DNA of 5,305 nt, taken from assembly GCA_031255695.1 (NCBI GenBank), contig JAIRSA010000109.1, positions 1-5,305 of the forward strand, read 5' to 3'. The notes beneath the pieces were generated by a model, which was not told the origin of the DNA, made no database searches, and saw only the letters and a program-made list of their open reading frames with translations. Shown here piece after piece: positions 1-4,834 of the stretch. This DNA comes from Eubacteriales Family XIII. Incertae Sedis bacterium (GTDB lineage: Bacteria > Bacillota > Clostridia > Peptostreptococcales > Anaerovoracaceae). The translations under genes and the position numbers were made by a program. Numbering within the stretch: the stretch's first letter is position 1; the number at the start of each line of letters is the position of its first letter.

Positions 1-111
1 CATATAGCGTGGTATTTGAAGGGCTTCAAGGGCGCTTCGGATCTGCGCTCTAGGGTGAACAAGCTGACAGACCTTGACAGAATAAGGCAAGAGATTGAAC
101 GTTTCGGTTGA
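1..111 (+). CDS. dusB: tRNA-dihydrouridine synthase, DusB type (C-terminal end only)
   Basis: The open frame enters from the left edge and gives 36 residues before a TGA at 109-111. It begins HIAWYLKGFKGA and continues with SDLRSRVNKL and a helical tail. The H-x-AWYxKG signature followed by a basic helix is typical of the C-terminal helical, tRNA-binding part of DusB (NifR3 family) flavoenzymes, which reduce uridine in tRNA to dihydrouridine with NADPH. The FMN-binding TIM barrel and catalytic Cys lie outside the window and cannot be checked. The position directly before greA and lysS supports the call, since dusB-greA-lysS is a recurring bacterial order. The stop codon overlaps the -35 box of the next promoter. 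The family assignment is fairly sure for so short a piece; the exact Dus subgroup rests on the signature and the context. Confidence 0.85.
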   Translation, partial: HIAWYLKGFKGASDLRSRVNKLTDLDRIRQEIERFG

Positions 112-136
112 CTTTTCAACATGAAGCGAGTAAAAT
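108..136 (+). promoter_or_regulatory. Sigma-70/sigma-A type promoter for greA-lysS
   Basis: TTGACT at 108-113 (5 of 6 matches to TTGACA) is separated by exactly 17 bp from TAAAAT at 131-136 (5 of 6 to TATAAT). This is the best promoter-like match found in the window. The -35 box covers the last codon and stop of dusB, so this unit can be transcribed independently of dusB. Transcription would start near 143. No extended -10 TG is present. The start site is inferred, not observed. Confidence 0.7.
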
Positions 137-142
137 CAGACA

Positions 143-439
143 TATCGAAGCCAAATTTTGACGGCATGTTTTGGCAAAAAAGGCTTAAGGCAGCCACGTG
201 CGCCCCATAGGCGGCGGTTTCGGCTTCCGGGCGCCTGGGGCGCTGTGCGCCCGTAAAGCAAGGCCAGATCAGGCGGCGCTGTTTTGCCGCAGGGATAATA
301 TGAATATTGGTGGCGGCGTTGTTAATACGTGGCAGGCAATCAATGCTGTAGGGGACAAGCGCGGGTTTTGCGCGGCCCTGCGGCAGCCGGCCCGGAAGAT
401 ATGCCGCATGCACGTTGCAGGAAGGGATTGCGTACAGTA
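143..439 (+). promoter_or_regulatory. Long structured 5' leader of greA
   Basis: About 297 nt separate the predicted start site from the greA ATG, much longer than a simple ribosome-binding leader. The stretch holds several inverted repeats: GCCAAA 150-155 with TTTGGC 170-175; the strong GC stems at 200-253; GCGGC 273-277 with GCCGC 286-290; GCGC 359-362 with GCGC 370-373; and GGCC 374-377 with GGCC 389-392 enclosing a CTG/CAG stem. No stem is followed by a T tract, so no classical intrinsic attenuator is seen. I could not match it to a known riboswitch or T-box. In E. coli the greA leader yields the small RNA GraL; a comparable role here is only an analogy. Confidence 0.4.
200..253 (+). promoter_or_regulatory. 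Pair of competing GC-rich stems in the greA leader
   Basis: Stem A pairs GCGCCCCA (200-207) with TGGGGCGC (236-243), eight perfect pairs, and can be extended by GGCG 210-213 with CGCC 232-235 and CAC 195-197 with GTG 245-247. Stem B pairs CGGGCGC (228-234) with GCGCCCG (247-253), seven perfect pairs. The arms are interleaved (A, B, A, B), so the two stems are either alternative folds or a pseudoknot. A third local hairpin, GCGCC 231-235 with GGCGC 239-243, also competes. Pairing was found by eye. Regulatory function is inferred; in GC-rich DNA some such pairings arise by chance. Confidence 0.35.
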
Positions 440-440
440 A
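300..440 (+). CDS. Possible leader ORF ending on the greA start codon (doubtful)
   Basis: An ATG at 300 opens 46 codons beginning MNIGGGVVNTW and ending at TAA 438-440, whose last A is the first base of the greA ATG (TAATG). AGGG at 291-294 sits 5 nt before the ATG as a possible ribosome binding site. The same frame is open back to a GTG at 198, preceded by AAGG at 187-190. The peptide is rich in Arg and Cys (three Cys) and has no recognisable domain, signal peptide or membrane segment. The stop/start overlap would allow translational coupling to greA, whose own ribosome binding site is poorly spaced. It may equally be a chance open frame in a GC-rich untranslated leader, which I consider more likely. 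Confidence 0.18.
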   Translation: MNIGGGVVNTWQAINAVGDKRGFCAALRQPARKICRMHVAGRDCVQ

Positions 441-916
441 TGAGCGAAGAAATACTTTTAACCCAAGAGGGCTACGACAAGATCGTGGCCGAACTGGAGG
501 AACTTGTCGCCTTCAAAAGGCCAGAGGTCGCGGAGCGCATAAAGGAAGCGATATCCTACGGCGACATTTCCGAGAATGCCGAGTTCGACTCGGCCAAAAA
601 TGAGCAGGCAGAGCTGGAGCAGCGCATAGACAAGCTGGAAAACATGATCCGCAAAGCGAAGATCATCGACGGGGAAGAAATGTCGAAGGACAAGGTGGGC
701 CTGGGCCTGACAGTGAAGGCCAGGGACGAGGATACCGGCGAGATTGTCGAGTATACCATTGTCGGCGCCACCGAATCCGATCCATTTATAGGCAAAATAT
801 CCAACGAATCCCTGGTAGGGGCTTCGCTTATCGGGCGCAAGAAGGGCGACAGGGCAGAGATACAGATCCCGGACGGCGTCGTGAAGTATGAAATACTCGA
901 TATATACAAGAAATGA
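440..916 (+). CDS. greA: Transcription elongation factor GreA
   Basis: The 158-residue product matches the usual length of GreA. GreA enters the RNA polymerase secondary channel and stimulates cleavage of the backtracked 3' RNA end. Residues 1-75 form the antiparallel coiled coil; its tip carries GDISENAEF (41-49), with the acidic pair D42 and E45 in the positions that hold the active-site Mg ion. Residues about 80-158 form the FKBP-like globular domain that binds polymerase, with SDPFIGKISNESLVG (113-127) and KKGDRAEIQIPDG (134-146) highly typical. The ATG at 440 is chosen because MSEEILLTQEGYDKI is the normal GreA N-terminus; an in-frame start at 329 would add 37 atypical residues. AGGAAGGG (419-426) is the likely ribosome binding site but lies 13 nt from the ATG, rather far. 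An in-frame TTG at 428 is too close to it. lysS follows after 9 bp, so the two are probably cotranscribed. Confidence 0.97.
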   Translation: MSEEILLTQEGYDKIVAELEELVAFKRPEVAERIKEAISYGDISENAEFDSAKNEQAELEQRIDKLENMIRKAKIIDGEEMSKDKVGLGLTVKARDEDTGEIVEYTIVGATESDPFIGKISNESLVGASLIGRKKGDRAEIQIPDGVVKYEILDIYKK

Positions 917-925
917 GGGAGATCA

Positions 926-2491
926 ATGAGCATGGATGAGGGGAGCGGCATACCTGCCGCCATGGGGCCGGGGCAGGCCCCGCAAGAAAACGACGGGCAG
1001 GAGCAGGCCGAACAGCTGTCAGAAGAGAAGCTGAACGAGCTGCGGCGGATCCGCAGGGAAAAGCTGAAGAAGCTGCAAGAGATGGGGCGCAACCCCTTCC
1101 TGCACGAGACATGGGACATTACCGCCTACAGCATGGAGATAAAGGGCGAGTTTGACGCGCTGGAAGGGCATTGGGTCTCATGCGCGGGGAGGATCATGGC
1201 CAACCGGCACATGGGCAAGGCCTCTTTTATCGACATTCAGGACAAGCAGGGGCGGATACAGGTATATGTGAGGCAGGACGCCATCAGCGAGGAGGAGTAC
1301 GCGATATTCCTGACCTACGATATAGGCGACATCGTGGGGATAGAGGGGACCGTGTTCAAGACGCGCCATGGCGAGATCTCGGTGAAGGCGGACAAGGTGG
1401 TGCTGCTGTCGAAATCGCTCCAGATACTCCCCAACAAGTACCAGGGGCTCAAGGACATGGAAATGCGCTATCGCCAGCGCTATGTGGATCTCATCGTGAA
1501 CCCCGACGTCAGGGAGACCTTCATAATGCGCGCGAAGATAATCAAGGAGATAAAGCGCTACCTCGAAGACGAGAGGGGCTTCCTTGAGGTGGACACGCCG
1601 ATACTGACGACCATAGCGGGGGGCGCCAACGCAAGGCCGTTCTCCACGCACCACAACACGCTCGACATAGAAATGAAGCTGCGCATATCGAACGAGCTCT
1701 ACCTGAAGAGGCTCACGGTAGGCGGGCTTGACCGTGTATACGAAATGGGGAAGATGTTCAGGAACGAGGGCATGGACAAAAACCATAACCCGGAATTCAC
1801 CTCCATGGAACTGTACCAGGCCTACGGCAATATCGACACGATGATGGACATAACGGAGAATGTGGTCGCGAACGCCGCGAAGGCCGCCAGGGGGACGACG
1901 GTGATCGAATATCAGGGCAAGACATTCGATCTGGCGCCGCCATGGGAGAGGCTGAGCATGCAGGATGCCGTCAAGAAATGGGCGGGCGAGGACTTCAACA
2001 AGATCCAGACGGACGAGGAGGCGCGCAAGGTCGCCGAAAAGCATGGGCTGGAGGACGCGGGCAAGCTCTCGAGGGGCCTTGTGATCTGCGAGCTGTTCGA
2101 GAAGTACTGCGAAGACCATCTGGACGGCCCGGTCTTCATTACGGGGCATCCGGTCGAGATATCCCCGCTTGCGAAGCGCGATCCGGAGGACCCGCGCATA
2201 ACGCGGCGGTTTGAGGCTTACGTGAACTGCTGGGAGATCGCGAACGCGTTCTCCGAGCTCAACGATCCCATAGACCAGTACCAACGGTTCAAGGATCAGC
2301 AGGAGCAGCTTGAGAAGGGCGACGAGGAGGCGCATCCCATGGATGAGGACTTCGTGAACGCGCTTGAGGTGGGGCTGCCGCCTACGGGGGGCCTGGGCAT
2401 AGGCATAGACAGGGTGATCATGCTCGTCGTCGACGCCCCGTCGATCAGGGACATAATACTGTTCCCGACCATGAAGCCCTTAGAGGAATAA
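926..2491 (+). CDS. lysS: Lysine--tRNA ligase, class II
   Basis: The 521-residue enzyme activates lysine with ATP and charges tRNA-Lys in the cytoplasm. Residues about 83-162 are the OB-fold anticodon-binding domain. Class II motif 1 lies around RGFLEVDTPIL (217-227) and is followed by GGANARPF (232-239), the LysRS signature. Motif 2 contains VYEMGKMFRNEG (271-282) with the conserved FRNE, then NPEFTSMELYQAY (288-300). EIANAFSELNDP (437-448) is the amino-acid-binding segment, and motif 3 is GLGIGIDRV (489-497) with R496. The C-terminal LFPTMKPL is standard. Residues 1-30 are an unusual Gly/Glu/Gln-rich leader before the normal LSEEKLNELRRIRREKL start. GAGGGAG (915-921), overlapping the greA stop, is the ribosome binding site; ATG 926 (gap 4) and ATG 932 (gap 10) are both possible starts. 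The last two residues (EE) and the stop codon lie in the first unit of a tandem repeat. Confidence 0.97.
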   Translation: MSMDEGSGIPAAMGPGQAPQENDGQEQAEQLSEEKLNELRRIRREKLKKLQEMGRNPFLHETWDITAYSMEIKGEFDALEGHWVSCAGRIMANRHMGKASFIDIQDKQGRIQVYVRQDAISEEEYAIFLTYDIGDIVGIEGTVFKTRHGEISVKADKVVLLSKSLQILPNKYQGLKDMEMRYRQRYVDLIVNPDVRETFIMRAKIIKEIKRYLEDERGFLEVDTPILTTIAGGANARPFSTHHNTLDIEMKLRISNELYLKRLTVGGLDRVYEMGKMFRNEGMDKNHNPEFTSMELYQAYGNIDTMMDITENVVANAAKAARGTTVIEYQGKTFDLAPPWERLSMQDAVKKWAGEDFNKIQTDEEARKVAEKHGLEDAGKLSRGLVICELFEKYCEDHLDGPVFITGHPVEISPLAKRDPEDPRITRRFEAYVNCWEIANAFSELNDPIDQYQRFKDQQEQLEKGDEEAHPMDEDFVNALEVGLPPTGGLGIGIDRVIMLVVDAPSIRDIILFPTMKPLEE

Positions 2492-2544
2492 GCCGCTAGA
2501 GAAATAAGCCGTTAGAGGAATAAACCGCTAGAGAAATAAGCCGC
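2481..2544 (+). repeat. Four tandem 16-bp repeats containing the lysS stop codon
   Basis: Units at 2481-2496, 2497-2512, 2513-2528 and 2529-2544 read TAGAGGAATAAGCCGC, TAGAGAAATAAGCCGT, TAGAGGAATAAACCGC and TAGAGAAATAAGCCGC. Units 1 and 3 share GAGG while 2 and 4 share GAGA, so the array is better seen as a 32-bp unit duplicated once (30 of 32 bases identical), itself derived from a 16-bp duplication. The first unit encodes the last Glu-Glu and the TAA of lysS. Each unit carries TAG and TAA in different frames, and because 16 is not a multiple of three the array places stops in all frames. There are no unique spacers, so it is not CRISPR. Confidence 0.9.
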
Positions 2545-2595
2545 TGCGCGGGAATGGTCCTTGCATCCGGCCTGGCTTTTGCCGGAGGCGCAGTG
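2542..2595 (+). terminator. Hairpin after lysS, possible weak terminator or 3' stabiliser
   Basis: CGCTGCGC (2542-2549) can pair with GCGCAGTG (2588-2595) through eight pairs including one G-U, and inside it TCCGGC (2566-2571) pairs perfectly with GCCGGA (2581-2586). It starts at the end of the tandem repeats, 51 bp after the lysS stop. No T run follows, so it does not meet the rule for an intrinsic terminator. It may act with Rho, protect the 3' end, or be incidental. Confidence 0.3.
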
Positions 2596-2602
2596 ATATA
2601 GT
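2594..2602 (+). promoter_or_regulatory. Possible extended -10 promoter for the EF-G-2 gene
   Basis: TGATATAGT contains the extended -10 TG followed, after one base, by TATAGT (5 of 6 to TATAAT). At the 17-bp position the upstream hexamer is GGCTTT (2574-2579), a poor -35 box, so recognition would depend on the extended -10. Transcription would begin near 2609 and give a leader of about 154 nt that includes the dyad at 2680-2709. A promoter is expected somewhere in this 271-bp gap if the EF-G-2 gene is not read through from lysS; this is the best candidate I see, but it is weak. Confidence 0.3.
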
Positions 2603-2647
2603 ACGTTATCGCAGATGATTCAGGCGTGGATTTTCGCCCGGCGGCGG

Positions 2648-2676
2648 GATACTGGGTACTGGGTCCTGATACTGTT
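2648..2676 (+). repeat. Short heptamer repeats upstream of the EF-G-2 gene
   Basis: ACTGGGT occurs twice in tandem (2651-2657 and 2658-2664), followed by the degenerate copy CCTGAT and then ACTGTT. GATACTG is a direct repeat at 2648-2654 and 2668-2674, 20 bp apart, about two helical turns. The spacing would suit a dimeric DNA-binding protein, but no known operator is recognised and slippage alone could explain it. Confidence 0.4.
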
Positions 2677-2679
2677 CCC

Positions 2680-2709
2680 CGGCTAAGATCATCACGCGGG
2701 CCTTAGCCG
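2680..2709 (+). promoter_or_regulatory. Perfect 8-bp dyad before the EF-G-2 gene
   Basis: CGGCTAAG (2680-2687) and CTTAGCCG (2702-2709) are exact inverted copies separated by 14 bp. The element ends 36 bp before the ribosome binding site at 2746. TTAGCCG recurs directly at 2714-2720, so the left arm could pair with either right arm. GCG and TTTT (2712-2715) follow the hairpin, faintly like a terminator, but four T after a three-base gap is a poor match. It may be an operator, a leader hairpin or a weak attenuator; the sequence does not decide. Confidence 0.42.
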
Positions 2710-2745
2710 CGTTTTAGCCGAAGGGCAGTATGAAATGCAAGCCTG

Positions 2746-2756
2746 AAAGGAGGAGG
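2746..2756 (+). promoter_or_regulatory. Strong ribosome binding site that sets the EF-G-2 start
   Basis: AAAGGAGGAGG contains the full AGGAGG core complementary to the 16S rRNA 3' end and lies 6 nt before the ATG at 2763. This decides in favour of 2763 over the in-frame ATG at 2730, whose extra residues (KCKPERRRHS) would be encoded by the binding site itself and do not resemble the family. Confidence 0.8.
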
Positions 2757-2762
2757 CATTCG

Positions 2763-4706
2763 ATGAAAGGATATACTGGCGACACGATCAAGAATGTAGC
2801 ATTGTTGGGGCATGGCGGATGCGGCAAGACGACGACACTTGAAGCCGCGCTGCTGGCGACCGGGATTATCAGCAGGCTCGGACGGGTTGAGGACGGGAAC
2901 ACGGTTTCGGACTATGACAAGATGGAGATAGAAAAGGGCTATTCCATCAGCGCGTCCCTGATACCTGTAGAGTATAATAAGCATAAGATAAATTTCGTCG
3001 ATTCGCCAGGATTCTTTGATTTTGTTGGCGAAGTGAACTCGGCCCTGAGGGCGGTAGAGGCAGGGCTCATACTGGTCGACGCCTCTGCGGGCGTTCAGGT
3101 CGGGACCGAGAAGGCGTGGAATTCATGCAAGGAGTTCCAGATCCCCAAACTGTTCTTCATCAATAAGACCGACAAGGAGAATGTGGACATCGGCAAGGTG
3201 GTGTCTGACCTCAAGGCCAAATTCGGCACATCCGTGGTAACGCTGGAGGACAGGGACGCCCTGAACGAGGCCATAGCCGAGACGGACGAGGCCCTGCTCG
3301 AAAAATTCTTCGGCGGCGAGGAATTCACGGACGAGGAATTCAAGAAAGGCCTGTCTGCCGGGATCGCCTCCGGGGACATTGCCCCCATCGTGACGGGCAG
3401 CGCCATTACCGGGGACGGGATCAAGGAATTGCTTGAGACCCTGCTGAAATACGTGCCCAATCCCAAGGGCCACGCCCCCTATGAGGGGACGGACGCCAAA
3501 GGGGAGCCCGCAAGCCGCAAATGCGACGAGTCGGAGCCGCCGTCGGGCTTTGTGTTCAAGACCATCGCCGACCCCTTCGTCGGGAAGATATCGCTGATCA
3601 AGGTGATCTCCGGCAAATTCACGGCCGGCGCCGAGATATACAATTCGCGGGCCGAGAAGAGCGAGAAGCTGGGTTCCATGTTCTACCTGCGCGGCAAGAC
3701 GCAGAGCGAGGCGCCGTACGCCCCGGCGGGCGACATAGTCGCGGCGTCCAAGCTGCAGTATACACAGACGGGCGACACGCTGTGCGACAAGGCCCACATA
3801 ATAAAATACCCCGCTGTCCAGTTCCCGCAGCCCTCGCTGTTCATAGCGGTGGAGCCCAAGGCGCAGGGCGAGGAGGAAAAGATCAGCTCCGGCCTGCACA
3901 GGCTTATGGAAGAGGATCCGTCCTTCGTCATAGAGCGCAACAAGGAGACCCACCAGACGCTGCTGGGCGGGCAGGGCGAGATACAGATCGGCGTCATCAC
4001 GGCGAAGCTGAAGGAAAAATTCGGCGTTGAGGTGGAGCAGAAGGACCCCAGGGTGCCGTACAGGGAGACGATCAAAGGCAGTTCGGACGTGCAGGGCAAA
4101 CACAAGAAACAGACGGGCGGAGCAGGCCAGTACGGCGATGTCCATATACGTTTCTCGCCATCGCAGGAGGAGTTCGAATTCTCCGAGGCGCTGTTCGGCG
4201 GCTCCGTCCCAAAGAACTACGTGCCGGCAGTCGAGAAGGGGCTGCGCGAATGCATGGAAAAGGGCCCGCTGGCAGGCTGCAAGGTGGTAAATGTCAAGGC
4301 AGTCCTCTACGACGGCTCATACCACGATGTGGACTCGAACGAAATGGCCTTCAAGATCGCGGCGGCGCTGGCCTTCAAGAAGGGCATCGTGGAGGCGAAG
4401 CCCATACTGCTTGAGCCGATAATGCACGTCGATATCAAGATACCGGACGAATATATGGGCGACATCATGGGCGACATGAACAAGCGCAGGGGCAAGATCC
4501 TCGGCATGGAGCCGCAGACGGGCGGCGGGCAGAAGGTGTTCGCGGAGGTGCCGCAGTCGGAGATGTTCAAATACGCCATCATGCTGCGTTCCATGACGCA
4601 GGCGAGAGGCAGCTTCACGATGAGCTTCGAGCGTTATGAGGAAGTCCCGGCGCATCTCGCGGAAAAGATAATAGCGGATCATAAGGCCCACGCCGCCGCC
4701 GAATAG
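2763..4706 (+). CDS. fusA2: Elongation factor G-like translational GTPase (EF-G-2 type)
   Basis: The 647-residue protein has the EF-G layout and is often annotated simply as EF-G (fusA). The GTPase domain shows the P-loop GHGGCGKTT (16-24), DSPGFFDF (80-87), NKTD (134-137) and TGSA (211-214). Domain II is about 262-345, domain III 355-430, domain IV 431-550 with KQTGGAGQYGDV (449-460) and the tip loop DGSYHDVDS (517-525) including H521, and domain V 551-640. GHGG-x-GKTT instead of the AHIDAGKTT of canonical EF-G, and the surrounding GRVEDGNTVSDYD (40-52), place it with the Thermus EF-G-2 type of paralogue rather than the main translocase. Absence of rpsL, rpsG and tuf nearby agrees. Phe84 stands where EF-G has its catalytic His, switch I reads EKGYSIS rather than ERGITI, and the segment between NKTD and AETDEALLEKF is only about 35 residues, so most of the G' insert seems absent. 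The reading frame is intact. Its cellular role is not settled for the family. Confidence 0.93.
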   Translation: MKGYTGDTIKNVALLGHGGCGKTTTLEAALLATGIISRLGRVEDGNTVSDYDKMEIEKGYSISASLIPVEYNKHKINFVDSPGFFDFVGEVNSALRAVEAGLILVDASAGVQVGTEKAWNSCKEFQIPKLFFINKTDKENVDIGKVVSDLKAKFGTSVVTLEDRDALNEAIAETDEALLEKFFGGEEFTDEEFKKGLSAGIASGDIAPIVTGSAITGDGIKELLETLLKYVPNPKGHAPYEGTDAKGEPASRKCDESEPPSGFVFKTIADPFVGKISLIKVISGKFTAGAEIYNSRAEKSEKLGSMFYLRGKTQSEAPYAPAGDIVAASKLQYTQTGDTLCDKAHIIKYPAVQFPQPSLFIAVEPKAQGEEEKISSGLHRLMEEDPSFVIERNKETHQTLLGGQGEIQIGVITAKLKEKFGVEVEQKDPRVPYRETIKGSSDVQGKHKKQTGGAGQYGDVHIRFSPSQEEFEFSEALFGGSVPKNYVPAVEKGLRECMEKGPLAGCKVVNVKAVLYDGSYHDVDSNEMAFKIAAALAFKKGIVEAKPILLEPIMHVDIKIPDEYMGDIMGDMNKRRGKILGMEPQTGGGQKVFAEVPQSEMFKYAIMLRSMTQARGSFTMSFERYEEVPAHLAEKIIADHKAHAAAE

Positions 4707-4721
4707 CGCGGCGGGGACGTG

Positions 4722-4787
4722 GCCGGGCGGCAGCCTGGCTGCGCTCCGGCGGCAGCGTTTGGCGGCCGGCGTGGCTTCGCCCCCGGC
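4722..4787. terminator. GC-rich hairpins between convergent genes, possible bidirectional terminator
   Basis: GCCGG 4722-4726 pairs with CCGGC 4746-4750, and inside it GCAGC 4730-4734 pairs with GCTGC 4738-4742. A second hairpin has GCCGG 4765-4769 with CCGGC 4783-4787 and an inner GGC-TTC-GCC. GGCGGCAGC is repeated at 4726-4734 and 4748-4756, so GCTGC can also pair downstream. Convergent EF-G-2 and radA genes should both end in this 128-bp gap, which is the main argument for termination. Neither strand shows a T tract after a stem, so a Rho-dependent mechanism or no function is equally possible. Confidence 0.3.
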
Positions 4788-4834
4788 AGGCAGCCCGCCC
4801 GCCCCGGCAGCAGCGCAGGCTGCGCATATATGGC

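Noticed and set aside
158..187. Second promoter using TTGACG at 158-163
   Set aside because: No acceptable -10 box occurs at 16-18 bp; the hexamers there (such as AGGCTT) match poorly.
329..439. Upstream in-frame extension of greA from a GTG or ATG-like start at 329
   Set aside because: The 37 added residues are Cys/Arg-rich and unlike GreA; the product from 440 has the family's normal length and N-terminus.
300..440. T-box leader controlling greA-lysS, prompted by GGTGGCGGCG near 311
   Set aside because: The conserved T-box sequence (AGGGTGGNACCGCG) is not present, and no terminator with a T tract follows.
1178..2335. Long minus-strand open frame opposite lysS
   Set aside because: It is the antisense shadow of a strongly conserved gene in GC-rich DNA, with no domain and no fitting ribosome site.
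2481..2544. CRISPR array or insertion-sequence end
   Set aside because: The 16-bp units are directly adjacent with no spacers, and no transposase or terminal inverted repeats are nearby.
2680..2715. Intrinsic terminator formed by the CGGCTAAG dyad and TTTT
   Set aside because: The stem has a 14-nt loop, three bases separate it from only four T, and it lies 31 bp before the EF-G-2 ribosome binding site; kept as an unexplained dyad instead.
2730..2762. Earlier ATG start for the EF-G-2 gene
   Set aside because: The added residues are basic and non-conserved, while a full AGGAGG site sits 6 nt before the ATG at 2763.
3123..4145. Long minus-strand open frame opposite the EF-G-2 gene
   Set aside because: Arg/Leu-rich shadow of the conserved plus-strand coding sequence; no recognisable motif.
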